From Bryum argenteum (taxonomy: Eukaryota; Streptophyta; Bryopsida; Bryales; Bryaceae), in contig CM073321.1 of the NCBI GenBank assembly GCA_037043015.1, forward strand, positions 9,432,001-9,496,000: a stretch of 64,000 bases of DNA. Reading direction: 5' to 3'. The translations under genes were made by a program, and so were the position numbers. Under the pieces are notes generated by a model. It searched no databases. It was not told the origin of the DNA and saw nothing but the letters and a program-made list of their open reading frames with translations. Shown here in pieces: positions 23,816 to 35,204 of this stretch. Numbering within the stretch: position 1 is the stretch's first letter; each line of letters starts with the position of its first letter.

Positions 23816-24634
23816 GTATTTGCCGATTCTACAGCCTTGTATCATAGCCGTAGCAGTGTTTCAACAATCCTCAACATAGAAGAATGCAAAATTTTCGAAA
23901 GTAATCGCAATCTTTTTGCACCAAGTTGAAACTCAATACAAGTCGAGTGTTGTGTCTCACTTCTTTCAAGAAATGTAAGCAAGTATTAAAAGTGCACGCC
24001 ACAAGTTAAAATATTCCTAATTGATGAAACACTTATAAATGTTTTTTAAGTTCGCTCGCTCAGTATCTTGATCTTTTTGACAGTGCTATAATATAATGAA
24101 TGTGATTATAGAATATTCGATTGAATTCTATAACAAATCGACGAGCCTTGCTAAATTCCTTGCAGCTTGACATGCGTATTGAAACTCGGTCATAATCGAT
24201 TGATCCACAAAGTCTTTGCAAATAACATCATTTCTTGCTTGCATACATCTGAAGAATGTTCCAATCCAAATCATGAAATCGAGCATTGCAATATTTTTCC
24301 ATGTTGTTGCTTTGTAGAATAACAAAATCTTTGGTAACTATTTTAATAAAAATAATTCAGTCTCAATAACACATATGGCTAATTCTTAGAAACTTAACAG
24401 GCCCAAAAACATTCTAAACAGTGGCAAATTAAACAATATAGGTATCCAGCAGGACATTAGTTACTGACAACATTCTGTACATTGCGTAATTCTAATCGCT
24501 GAACGAAAATTGAATGACAAGCTTCTTCTTTAGCACAACAGTGTATATGAATAGCTGTTCAAAAACAATAATATACACTTCAATAAATACAAATTAAAGG
24601 AGTAAATATAAAAAACATTTGCAAATGATTCTCA
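23816..24634 (-). repeat. AT-rich spacer segment between convergent units A and B
   Basis: This is the inverse of about 11,640-12,330. It starts with the sequence complementary to the CGACAAATAC region (12,330) and ends with that matching CATTTGCAAATG (11,645). It contains the - strand conserved ORF fragment at 24,128-24,325. Confidence 0.75.
24128..24325 (-). pseudogene. Conserved ORF fragment in spacer, copy 3
   Basis: This 65-codon frame contains TTWKNIAMLDFMIWIGTF, then CMQARNDVICKDF and QSIMTEFQYACQAARNLARLVD. It aligns with the two + strand frames near 12 kb across the whole stretch without internal stops. It has no start context or neighbouring exon that I can identify. I do not recognise the family. 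Confidence 0.5.
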
Positions 24635-24661
24635 AACACGTAATTTGTTATAATGGGAATA
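24635..24661 (-). promoter_or_regulatory. Conserved 27-bp 3' block, unit B
   Basis: On the - strand it reads TATTCCCATTATAACA... and ends TTACGTGTT, with the same orientation relative to its gene as in the other three units. It lies about 280 bp after the last coding frame of unit B. A GAGGTCTACAATTACACCAAT segment further upstream is shared with the 3' region of unit A. Confidence 0.75.
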
Positions 24662-24942
24662 TATACTAATAATTAAGGAGACTTCCATTTAGATCGATTC
24701 TGACCTAATTAGTTGCCAAATCACAAGATTTTTACTGATAATGATGAATTTTCTCAATATAAAAGACAATCATAGAAAGGAATCTATAATGCAAGCTAAG
24801 AAATATGCTCCCCTAAGAGAAAATTTTATTGATATGAAAGCACAAATACAATTTATTGGTGTAATTGTAGACCTCAAATAGATAGGCATTATATTATCTA
24901 CCAATTACGACGTGGCGGAGAAGAGTTATCACCACAAGAATC

Positions 24943-25665
24943 TTACTTAGTGAATATAGGGTCCTCACTACGTGTGTATTTAGAAAAGGCAGGTTCGTCC
25001 ATCTCCATAAGCGCACCACTTCTACGACGCTTCGATGCGCGTCTCCGTAATAGACGGTGAGTCTCAGACGAAAATCGTGTTGGATGAACGCGAGTGTTTG
25101 CCCCAAGAGATAAGGAGCAATGAGCCACAATATTTGGCAAGGAACTATTTAGCTCGAATCGAGCTAAATAGGCACGGCCATCAACGACGGGGTTGCGTAA
25201 TACAGCTTCACCTTGGGGTGACGCTGCAATCAAGGTCATCACACCGATTCGATCATGGCAGGTTGCAATACTTGGTTGAGTCTGAATAGGGGGACTGTTT
25301 ACTACACCGTCATCGTCATTATCCATGTCCTCCTTCGTGTAATCTACAGCCGATGCGTCGTCTGGAGCACAGAAGATCAACCGTCCCCGCATTCGTTCCG
25401 AGAAAGTTCTCGAGTCCTCACTTGTAATGGAAGCATCGGACACCGTTGAAGGACCAATTACAAGATTTTCTTGCAAAGCACATGATGGACGTGGAGAGAG
25501 CAGACGTCCAACGGCAGCAAGTTGGTTTATAACCACACCCATTTTAGAAAGTGAGTCCATGGCACTAAGTGCAATGAAAAAGGTACACAATATAACAACG
25601 CATTTAATCATGTATGTCGAGGGGGGATTCACCAATCGATCTACAATAAATCTCCATCTAAGCAA
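24943..25665 (-). CDS. Unit B: C-terminal acidic exon
   Basis: The frame runs from about 25,599 in the likely exon to the stop at 24,943. It contains ARxDDASAVDYTK-like sequence (here APDDASAVDYTKEDMD), a run of acidic residues, and a basic stretch RRRASKRRRSG near the end that could be a nuclear localisation signal. Unit A has a homologous exon at about 23,018-23,476 with its own acidic run. One dyad motif (25,145-25,165) is embedded in it and reads ARFELN. Whether it is spliced to the phosphatase-like exon or belongs to a separate transcript is not settled, because both copies have a stop at the same place at the end of the previous exon. Confidence 0.5.
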   Translation of the reverse strand: MLRWRFIVDRLVNPPSTYMIKCVVILCTFFIALSAMDSLSKMGVVINQLAAVGRLLSPRPSCALQENLVIGPSTVSDASITSEDSRTFSERMRGRLIFCAPDDASAVDYTKEDMDNDDDGVVNSPPIQTQPSIATCHDRIGVMTLIAASPQGEAVLRNPVVDGRAYLARFELNSSLPNIVAHCSLSLGANTRVHPTRFSSETHRLLRRRASKRRRSGALMEMDEPAFSKYTRSEDPIFTK

Positions 25666-25722
25666 CCAATAAACATAAGGTTTCTAGGGTAAAAATCAGA
25701 ATAATACCACTGATAAAAGTAT

Positions 25723-28240
25723 TTAAGGCAAATTCTTCCCACTGATTCGGTCCTGATTCCACAAATATGGAAGATTACGGTTCAAGAGCATATACAACTC
25801 TGAGTCCTTCGACAATTCATTATGCGTGGGACTACGATGGCGCATAGTCTCGTGAAAATTCTCAGGACCGTTCAAATGCACGGCAAGACAAATCTCGCCT
25901 ATCCTTTTTAATAACTCGGACTTTGGCTCCTCTAGACAGGAATGGTTCCACGGAACAGTGAAAAGTGTGTTCTTTGTGGGAACCGCAATGCAAGTCTCAG
26001 GCTTGGAATCGACAATGAGCAAGTTATCGTCATTGAAATTGGCACCCTTTCTAGGATACAACCGCCGTCGAGGATATTTTAAGGGGATGGGATTTGTCGT
26101 GCCAGGGTACTTGGCGAATGCGTAATTCTTCAACAACAGATTATCGCATTGGTTGGAAGCCAAGACAAGTCCAAGGGTAGCGTCTGACTTTGAGAACAAA
26201 AAGGAGCAGAGTCCATGGACAACCTTAGGCTCTAGGGTACTCCAGACGTGGATGTGACAAAAAACACTTAATAAGCGAAGGAACCCGGTCAACCCGGGAC
26301 AACCGTAGACAATCCTCCTAGCAACTAAGGTTGGGACGGTGGAGGAAAACACCGGAGTATTATTGGGATCCGGAAAAGACAGGCACTCTGCAGGCGTTGG
26401 GGTCGACACAGAGGCCATCGAACATAGAACACCGTCCAACTCTAACATCACATTCAACCACTTGGGCTTGGATTGTAAAAGACTGCGGGAGATATGGGTA
26501 ATGGGTAGCTCGGGCGAGATACGGTGTATGGGATGTTTGGACGGTCCTGCCTGCAATGTGGGAACACGTAACAACGGCAAATGGTATTGAAACAAGAGGG
26601 GGTGTACCTTGCAAAATGCTGAAGTATGCAAAGAACTGCCAGCACTAATTGGGTATTCAACCGCAACACCCAGAGGTAACATGAGGTGGTTGGTGGGGGA
26701 TTTTGAAGCAATCAGTCGGAACAAAGTATTCAGAAGGGGGGCGTGGTAGAAAAGTACGATGTTTAGGGCCTTGTAATATGAAGGACGCACACTCACTGAA
26801 GACGAAAAGTGATGTGAAAAGAAAAGAGTCTCAATTTTATTGAATGATGTTTCAATAAGTACAACGATTATAAGTGTACTATCTACAAATTGCGAAACAG
26901 CATCCAATAATTTGGAGACTACTCGTCGACCTACTCGCCACCATCGGTGCCGGACTCCTGTCAAACGAGGAGCGCCGGCTTTAAGATTACTAAATGCAAA
27001 AACTTCAAGACATGAGGGAATAGCAGAGCAACTGCCATCACCAGCAACAAACACAAAGACAAAGAGAAGGAATGGATAGTAACTAACCTTTGGATTTACC
27101 GATGAAGTTTTAGCCGTCTGGGTAGCAGCCACGGGAGAGTCATGGAAAGGGGCAACCTCTGCATGCTCCCCCACATCCAATGCTACAGCAGAGGTGTGAT
27201 GCGTCGGCGTTGGCGTTGCCTCAGTCGGGACATCATCCCCTTGAGCAGGCCTATCCAAAATCTCAAGGGGTATGGGGCGGGGTGCGATCTCCGGTTCAGC
27301 AACATGAGGAGGTTGTGGAGGCGCGACGATGGCTGGTGGACTCGCGTCACAGATGCTGAGGCGAGGTTGATCAGCGTTGATGGAGGCAATGGGGACATGA
27401 TTATTAGGCAGTTGAGATAAGATATTTCCGAATGAAAGAAACATCTCCTCCATCTTGCCCACTGCCATGCGGGTTTCAGACTGAAAGCTCAGGATTGTGG
27501 ACTCCAATCTGTCAACTCGTGCATCTGCGGCTGCAATGTCTGCTAACCTTTGCTTCTCTCTCTCCACTTCTTCCTTTGCCTTGCGAGCCTTCTGCGCCTC
27601 CTTCTCTTGCCGCTTCTGTGCTCGCTTCTGATCCTTCGTGAGCTTAGGGGCGACAATTTCCAGCTTCACTAGTGGTTGTGAAGGCTCTCCTTCTTCCCTG
27701 AGCAGAGGCACGACAGGGAGAAGAGGATCATCCTCAGCGCTCTTAGGCTTTGGAGAACTAGTCTCCTCCAAGAAGTCGCAATACCGGATTTCTATGTTAT
27801 CCTCCGCCTCATCCTCGAGTTTCCAGACACCTTTCACGAACCATTTGTCATACTTCCCCTTCTCAATCTGCCTCTTGAGTGCAATTTGCGAGCATTGGGG
27901 AGCAGGCGCCAAAGTAGTCTCTTCCTGGGATGGATCAGGAGCCACCTCGTCGCCTAAGGTCATGGCTGCGGGGTCAGCATCATCAGCGCGGTCATCGTCG
28001 TCATCAATGCCGTCGCTCGAACCCTCAACATTGTCATTGTCTGACGAGTCAGAGCTATCGGATGTTGGTGCATCCCGTGGCAGTCGCTCTTGCCCAGGTA
28101 CTACATCGTCTTCGCCAAAGAGCTCCCGGTGGATGTGATCATTCGAGTTCTTTGAACGAATCTCCCTTCGAAAACCCGAGGGTGGAACCCGGTGTTGAAC
28201 CTGAGTCCCAACAGCCCCAAGATCGACAACCCCAGGAGAC
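25723..28240 (-). CDS. Unit B: FCP1/NLI phosphatase-like main exon(s)
   Basis: One frame is open from about 28,240 to 25,723. The first Met giving 746 residues is at 27,963, but homology and an acidic Asp-rich stretch extend upstream of it. Counted from that Met, residues 107-160 form a Lys/Glu/Arg-rich coiled coil and about 200-290 are Pro-rich. Residues 500-746 resemble FCP1/NLI-type HAD phosphatases, with LELDGVLC (508-514), PGLTGFL, HIHVWS (570-575) and NLLIVDS (647-653). The family's nucleophile Asp is Glu here, and the terminal Asp-Asp pair is Val-Asp, so catalysis is doubtful. Two stretches (27,087-~26,742, and a 57-bp stretch upstream of ~26,540) align with introns of copy A yet stay open. 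Confidence 0.7.
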
Positions 28241-28589
28241 TACTGGTTTAGCTCGACTCGAGCTAAATCCTCATCTGATGGACGAACACGACGCAGGCGC
28301 TGGAGAGGGGGGGGCTCTCAATATCCCCGACGAGATCGCAGGCGCCATGGTTGGCATCGAGCGCCCTCTGTGCTTCAGGCACAGTTGCGCTTCTTGACCG
28401 AGAAGCCTCTCCAGCTCGCGCCTCAGAAGAAGAACGCTTAGCGGTCGCGCGGGGGCGCGTCTTTGTAGCGGGCCATGAGACGCTGAAGACCGAGCTCGAC
28501 CGCTTCCAGGACCCTAAGGGGGAGCACGAGCAATACCACGACCACGAGGGGGAGCACGAGCAGTACTGGACGGAATTGCCACCACAGCC

Positions 28590-31349
28590 CAGTCAATTGC
28601 GGGAGGTGACAGGAGACGAACAGTTGAATCCATGGGGGAATTTATCCCCGCCGGAGAAGGACCACCTTCATCTTCACGCTCGTGATCCAAAGCTGAAGAA
28701 TCGTCGCTTAGAGGCCGCGTGGACTTCTTCTTCGAATTTCTCTTCTTTCCCTTCCCCGACCCTTCAGCAGAAGGCTTCGGACCGGAATTAGCTTCCGGAT
28801 TTACGTATGCTGCGACGTTGATATCGTTGTAGTCTAGATGTTGGTAGTCCGCCGCAGCATTGTTATAAGCCTCCGCCTCGTTCTTGCTGATAACAACATA
28901 TGTCTCAGCCTGACACATCTGTTTTAGAAGGAGACAGAAACTTATAAGAAGACTAAGACGAAATAGCTCGACTAGAGCTAAAAGGCCATGGACAAAATAC
29001 AAAGAATGAAAAGATTTAAGCATGAGACCGTTTAGCTCGACTCGAGCTAAACGAGCGGATGGAGGAGAAGTGGCGCGAGGTACTGACAATTCCAGCCAAC
29101 ATTGGCTTTGTGCCAGCCATTATCGATAAGAACTTCCCTCCCGGAGATGAAAACATCTTCAACTCCCGACAGTAGAACTCCAATCGCAGCTCCGAGTGGC
29201 TGAGACCTAGGTCGTGTTCTCTACACGCGCTGGGCTTCGAGTAGAGGGGCAACTCTGGCGCGTGGAATACAGAGGGTATTGTATTCAACACACTCTGAGC
29301 ATGGCTGCTTCTCTTGACAAGGAAGAGCAAGGGGAGCAAGTGCTTCTCTGAAGCTTTTCCCTCTCCTATGCCATTGAAACGCTCGTTGCTGGAAGACATG
29401 TAGTTGGCTGCCTTGCGAGCGTATTCGTCCTTCAACTTCTTGTCGATGTAAACCAACGCCTGGCAGTGACGGTTGACGTTGGAGGTGATGAACATCCAGA
29501 CCTCGGGATTCTTGATGTGAAGATCAGTCACGATGTCTGCCCACACATCAAGGAATTTTTGGAAGTATGGACTCTCCATGTCGTCCACTCTACTTCCACT
29601 CCCAAGGACAGATCACAAATCAATCAAGCCGATATCACACTTGCTATATTGGTTCCAGGCGTAGTCCTTGTCCCAAATCCCGAATCTAAATTTGGAAGAG
29701 TAAAAGAGCCGCGTGTAAACAATCGGTGCAGGAGGTTCAAACGTCCCTTTGACATCCAGGAACTTCTTGAAGAACTCGGCTGCATATTCCGATATCTTTT
29801 CTGCACTCTTATTCTTGGTCTGCTTTTGGCGGTAGAGGGTGAAGAACGAGTCGCCCGGGACCGAGAGAAGCATGGACATAGTCTGACGAGTCAAATTGTA
29901 GTCCATCTTAGAAATCTTCCAGTTGGCGATGTCGAATTGCCACTCGGAGTCGAACAAACCCAGCGAGGGCTTAAGGTTGTGCCATTCCCTTGCGACAGTG
30001 TTCTTCCTCTTCCGATTCTCGACCCACTGCTTTGCACTCATACACTGGAAGTACTTCTTCGCAGGCTTCTTCACGGCCACCTTGGGGAAGGGCAATGTCC
30101 GATCCGGAGTCTCGTTCAACAAGTATTGCGCCAACACCTCGTGGTCCTCTGCGTCTAACTGCCCCATTCCCTTGAAGAACTCCCTGCTCAAGGTGAACTT
30201 CTTTGCGGCGGTTTCCCAATCCTTCGCCTGATTGAATGGGAGCTCGGTGTCGGGGTTGATCAGCTCTCCAAGTTTGTAGTCGGTGATGAACCTCGACCAC
30301 AACTTGTAGAAGTCGTCCGGAGATGTGATGATCAGGAGCTCGTTGCGAAGGTTGGACGGTCTAACGATCTTGTCCTTCGCGTTTGTGTTGATGCTCATGA
30401 ACCTCTTCACCATAGCAGCCGCGAATGCCTGCACTAAAGCCAAACGAATAAGGAACAAGCTATGCTGTTTTAGCTCGAATCGAGCTGAAACGACGTCCCG
30501 AGAAACGTCGACAAACAATGCGAACTAAGCCAACCAGAAACCTAAAAGAACAAGTAATCTCATACCTCATAACGCTCACGGTTATTTACTTCAACCGGTG
30601 TTTCACGTCGGTGTAGCTTCTTCAGTTTTACCGGGCGGCCATAGTCTTCCCAAACCTTTCTTGCGCCCTTGATGTTCGTTGCCCACGAAGGAATGAACGT
30701 GCCAGCATTGTTCGTCTTGTTCGCCATGGCCGACACGTCCAGAATCTTGCCAGTGTCGGAATGCCACACAACATGGGCTTTTCATGTCTGCAGGGCAAGG
30801 ATCTTTGCGTCGTCGACCTTCTTGTCACGAATCAACTGTTTCGCAGCCTCAACGTGGTCCTGCCTGTCGATAATCGGGAACCGACAAGTTTGGACCAGAT
30901 CTTCCCAATCCCAAATCTCAGGCTCATCTTTAATCGTCGGCATAATGATGATGGTTTGCCTGGAAGTAACAATGAGGGAAGTCATCAAGATGTTCTTGTA
31001 ACGCGCAATTTTGGTCGGTTCCAAAGATCGCACGATAAACCTTGGTTCTGCAGGGTCGAGCAGGTCAATCGACACGTCAAGCGGATTGTCGCGTCCTCAG
31101 CAATAGCTGCAAGCGGATCGTCTGCTGCTTCGAGTTCTACTGGTTCAAGGAATCCCTCCAGTGCGTGCATGTTATAAGTGACCTGTGGATAACAAATTTA
31201 TAGAGGGCGAATTAGCTCAATTCAACCTGAATGGACATATCAGATGGGAATTTGCATATGAAGTGGAGTATTACCTCAGGAACAGACTCTTGCTCCTCCG
31301 CTTCCATATTGACTTCGACTTCAGGCTCGGCAAGTGCATTCGCAGCCAT
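28590..31349 (-). pseudogene. Unit B: N-terminal exons, with lesions
   Basis: ATG at 31,349 directly follows an acceptor. Exon 1 (31,349-31,275) encodes an acidic 25-residue start and ends CCTGAG|GTAATA. Exon 2 runs 31,182-30,566, exon 3 30,428-29,084 and exon 4 from 28,918, all with GT-AG borders. Exon 3 encodes a long unrecognised domain (WSRFITDYKLGELINPD, then FFKGMGQLDAEDHEVLAQY). Exon 4 is Lys/Ser-rich and acidic. Lesions are a frameshift near 31,100, a TGA after ILALQT (30,781), and a TGA near 29,613. The N-terminal part is not homologous to that of unit A, although the C-terminal parts are. Confidence 0.65.
29027..29053. repeat. Dyad motif copies in an intron of gene B
   Basis: A perfect dyad at about 29,031-29,051 and a variant at about 28,964-28,984 (AGCTCGACTAGAGCTAAA) both lie in the intron 28,919-29,083. 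Another lies at 30,469-30,489 in the intron 30,429-30,565, and one at about 28,246-28,266 just upstream of the main exon. Confidence 0.8.
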
Positions 31350-31507
31350 CTAAACAATTCTGGCAGTTTGTTTGGTTCTCGGCATAACTGTCATTCAACG
31401 AAAGAAAATCAGATGTAAGATTTACAAGGGCAGTAGAACATCGTAATAATCTTGACGATCAAATCCGGGAAGGACTTTTACATGTCTTGATTAAGTGGCG
31501 AGATCAA

Positions 31508-32257
31508 TTAGCTGGACTCGAGCTAAATGGGCTTGATCTCAAAACGAGGATCGAGACCATGTAGCTCGAGTCGAGCTTAATGTGCATGACCCTGAACCTA
31601 ATAGTAAGTCCATTTAGCTCGACTCGAGCTAAATGGGATTGACCTCTAATACAATTAAATGGTCTCGACGAGTAAAATGGGCAAGATGAGATGAAGAAGC
31701 TAAACGGGCTAAACGAGTTAACAGGCTTATTAGGCCTTGACCTGCAACATGGTAGTTAGTCCATTTAGCTCGACTCGAGCTAAATGGTCCTGACCTCATA
31801 CGAGGTCCCTGACCATTTAGCTTGACTCGAGCTAACTGGACTTACTGCTCTGTTACAGGGCAAGCCCATTTAGCTCGACTCGAGCTTAATGGCCACGGAC
31901 CTCGTTTGATTCCAGGCCCATTTAGCTCGAGTCGAGCTAAATGGGCATACTGCTCTGTTTCAGGGCATGCAACATGGTCTTAAGTCCTCAAACAGGGTCC
32001 GTGACCATTTAGCTCGACTCGAGCTAAATGGGCTTACTGAACTGCTTGAGCCTGACCTCGTTTTAGGTCCGTGACCATTTAGCTCGAGTCGAGCTAAATG
32101 GGCTTGACCTGTTACAGGGCAGTAAGCCCATTTAGCTCGACTCGAGCTAAATGGGCTTACTGCTCTGATTCAGTGCAAGCCCATTTAGCTCGACTCGAGC
32201 TAAATGGGCATGACCTTGTTTAAGGTCCGTGACCATTTAGCTCGAGTTGAGCTGAAT
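31508..32257. repeat. Palindrome array of unit B (about 12 dyads)
   Basis: Each unit is a 23-bp dyad: arms ATTTAGCTCGA and its reverse complement around one base, usually followed by TGGGC or TGGTC. Starts are at 31,508, 31,561, 31,612, 31,763, 31,815, 31,868, 31,920, 32,007, 32,077, 32,130, 32,183 and 32,235. Most neighbouring starts are 52-53 bp apart. Spacers are partly related to each other (GGGCTTACTGCTCTG, ACAGGGCAAGCCC, GGTCCGTGACC). Some copies carry single changes in one arm only. Confidence 0.95.
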
Positions 32258-32298
32258 GGGCTTGGGTGGTCTTGGAGAATTAAATAATTTAATGAAGT

Positions 32299-32372
32299 TA
32301 AATGGGCATCGAGCTAAATGGGCATCGAGCTAAATGGGCATCGAGCTAAATGAGCACCGAGCTAAATGAGCT
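32299..32372. repeat. Run of half-sites (16-bp period)
   Basis: Four to five direct copies of GGGCATCGAGCTAAAT follow each other at 16-bp spacing, each being only the right half of the dyad. They lie at the 5' side of the array relative to gene B. Confidence 0.9.
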
Positions 32373-32553
32373 GAAAGTTGAAAATGAGTGCATTTCAGCA
32401 GAAAAACACAAATTTCGATGCGAAAAACACATATCGGAAGACCTCCATTACTGTGCGAGCATCATTTCATAGCATTGTGCCTTGAAATGTACTGAAAATG
32501 CCATGAAAATGGAACTGAATCAAAAACCTAAAAGTCAAGAATTAGCAACTTAC

Positions 32554-33185
32554 AATGAAGCTTGTCAGAAAATGCGATGTAGATGCAGCAATGATGCGCG
32601 TCGAAATGCGGGCGAGAAAAGGAGGAGCCACAAGCGTCCGCAGCGTAGCAACAAAGTCAAAAAACCGCCCTAAATTCTGAAAACAAGGAGGAGCAAGCTC
32701 GAAAAAGCAGGAAGGAAGAGCTCGATACGCAGGAACAAAGAGAACTAAAAATGAGGAAAGGCGCAGCAGTGGCGTAGCGTTTCGTCGCAAGAGAAGGAGC
32801 TCGAAAAAACCACAGAAGCAATCTCGAAGCAACGCAGTATAAAGCGCGGGAGCAGAGCAAAAAGAAGGAGGCGGGAGCACAGCAAGGGCGGAGAGGAAGC
32901 AGGATCGCGAAGGCGGAGCACAGCGAAAGGCGGAGAGTAGGCTCGCGATCGAAGCTGTCGGCGGGAGCACAGCAAGGGCGGAGAGGAAGCAGGATCACGA
33001 AGGTGGAGCACAGCGAAAGGCGGAGAGCAGGCTTGTGATCGAAGCTATCGGCGGGGAAGAGTGGCCCGCTCCCGCCCTAGCAGCCTGTCGGGGAAGATTG
33101 GCCCGTCGCCATGCGAAGGCTGCCCGCGCTGCCCAGGCTTAGCCGACTCCTTGGGTTGCCTGGGCTGCCCGAGTATGTCGGTTCT
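32554..33185 (-). promoter_or_regulatory. GC/CT-rich leader exon of unit B
   Basis: On the - strand the region begins with GGGCAGCCCAGGC-type repeats (33,180-33,110), passes a CT-rich leader and ends at the donor at 32,553. It contains a 90-bp direct tandem duplication (units starting 32,871 and 32,961, GCGGGAGCACAGCAAGG). Open frames on the - strand (for example 32,970-32,542) are Leu/Arg/Ser-rich and have no domain. I infer a non-coding first exon and promoter. Confidence 0.55.
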
Positions 33186-33909
33186 TTTTTCAAATTTTTT
33201 TTAATTTTTTTAATTTTTTTTTGTTTTATGTTTATTTTATTTGTTTTTGTTTTCACGCATTGAATTAGATTAGTTCATTTCTATGGTCAAAACTTAAATT
33301 CATACGTACGGAATGAAAATAAGGTGAGAAATGATATTATTAATTCCTAGAGTAAGTATCCTATAAAAATGATAGTGATATTCATAACATTTATAACTTC
33401 TGAAAAATGAATCTACACGCTATGAGTTTTTTGCAAACATTTTAATACATATAAACTTTGAATAATAAGTGAAATTTAAATCAATATAATACAAGAATAG
33501 GATTGTTGTACTTGCATTACCCTATACCGTTCTTAGTTACAAAAATGAAATAATTTGAAAAATATCATTATGGAAGTAACGAATCTACATGTCAACATTT
33601 ACAGAAACCCTTCAAAGTTTGAATAGGTTTATGATTATCATTGCTAAAATTCCTAAATAAGACCATATATTTGTGAAACACGTGTTAAAAATATTATATG
33701 CTAGAAAAAACTATGTGTAGAAAGAAAATGAGAATTAAATAATTTGACAGAATTTGAAGTAAGTAAAAACAACAAATGTAGCCGCAAAAAGGGAATGTAA
33801 GTGGTTTTTATAATTTTAATAGAAAATAAATTTTTAATTATGTATTCGTATGAATTACTATACTTAAGTTGTATTTATAAAATTGAATAAAATCGATTCA
33901 TCTTGAATA

Positions 33910-33911
<2 letters not shown>

Positions 33912-33974
<63 letters not shown>
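33912..33974. repeat. (AT)n microsatellite
   Basis: This is an uninterrupted AT dinucleotide run of about 63 bp. It will be length-polymorphic and assembly-prone. Confidence 0.97.
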
Positions 33975-33976
<2 letters not shown>

Positions 33977-35204
33977 AGTATGAAAGATTTCTACTTGACT
34001 TTCTTATAGATCATGAAAGCATGATGTATAAAGGTGAAAAATAAATTTTTTTTCTGTTCTTGCATAATGATTTTGGTATATTTCGTGAATCCAAAAAATC
34101 ATTTTCAAAAGATTTCTGAAGTAGAGTTTTTTCCATTTCTTATTTATATTGAGTTTGCAACGCCCTCTTAGAAAATAACTTTAACCCTGTGATATTATGA
34201 TCTCTAAAAAACATTGCTGTTTTACATAGAAATATGGGAAAATTGAATTAAAATTTGAAAAAACTAAATTAACAGTTTTCTATAAGTTTCAGCACTTTTT
34301 CTAAAAGAGATAATTTTAGACAGACTTTGAATTTAATTTAGCATATATTGCAGTTTTGTGCAATATTCACGATCAATGTTTTAAAAGAGCCTCAAACCTT
34401 AACTCCTAATGAATGGTGAATTGTGAAACATGTATGCCTTCCTTAGATTTGTTAGCCAATTCTTAGGCTCCCTTTTCAGCATAAAATTTGTTGTATTGTC
34501 GGTTATTGTTCAATTGAATGTATGAACAAGTAGTAATCACTTGTAAATTGCAAAACAATAATTACCATTAATTTTAAATTACCTGTTAATAATTCATGAA
34601 ATTCATATTTATTTATTCAATTATGTTTTTTAGATCTTTGTAGATGTTCCTAGTTTTGTACATGTTGTTTAATCTTTAACTTATTTAAATATGAGAAATG
34701 AAAGCATTTTAATTTAATTAGAAGCAAAGATGTCAGTTATCCTTAAAGCAGCAAGGTAGACTCGAAATATCGCATGTTTCGATTTGTCACTATAAAAGTT
34801 ATAAACAATATCAAATACAAATATTTGCCTACCTGTTCTAGTAAGTTACCAATGGTAAAGATATTGGATATATTATAGATTGATAACCATACTATGTACA
34901 TGTTTAAGCCTGTGTCCTGTTTTCAAATGCACTTTAGGTACACCCAAGAACTGAATATGAATCCCAACTGATTCTAGAAATCTAATTATATATTTTATTT
35001 AAGTTAGTGCATAGAACTAAAGTCCCATTAAATTTACATAGAATCCGCTTATTTATGTTTAAATATTAAATTCAAAAGACAGATCCCAACCGAATCTAAT
35101 TTCATGATTTTATCAAAATTAGTGAATAGAACCAAAGTTTAAACAATTAAGATCTTATTATTTATATTTTCATTAGTGACGATCATAATTCAGGAGGAAA
35201 ACTT

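Larger units (their letters stand above)
31350..32553 (-). other. First intron of unit B, holding the palindrome array
   Basis: On the - strand the donor is CATT|GTAAGTTG at 32,553 and the acceptor TTGTTTAG directly precedes the ATG at 31,349. The length is 1204 bp. The intron is nearly filled by the dyad array (31,508-32,257) and a half-site run (32,299-32,372). Units A (about 1.21 kb without its CACTA), C (1171 bp) and D (1454 bp) have equivalent introns. Confidence 0.7.

Noticed and set aside
31508..32257. A CRISPR-like array (regular repeats with spacers)
   Set aside because: The repeats are full palindromes with a eukaryotic intron context, spacers are partly similar to each other, and there are no cas genes or leader. 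The surrounding DNA is plainly nuclear plant-like.
32542..33011. Leu/Ser-rich ORFs (88-142 aa) on the - strand at the unit B leader
   Set aside because: They are generated by CT-rich sequence and a 90-bp tandem duplication. No start context or homologue was recognised.
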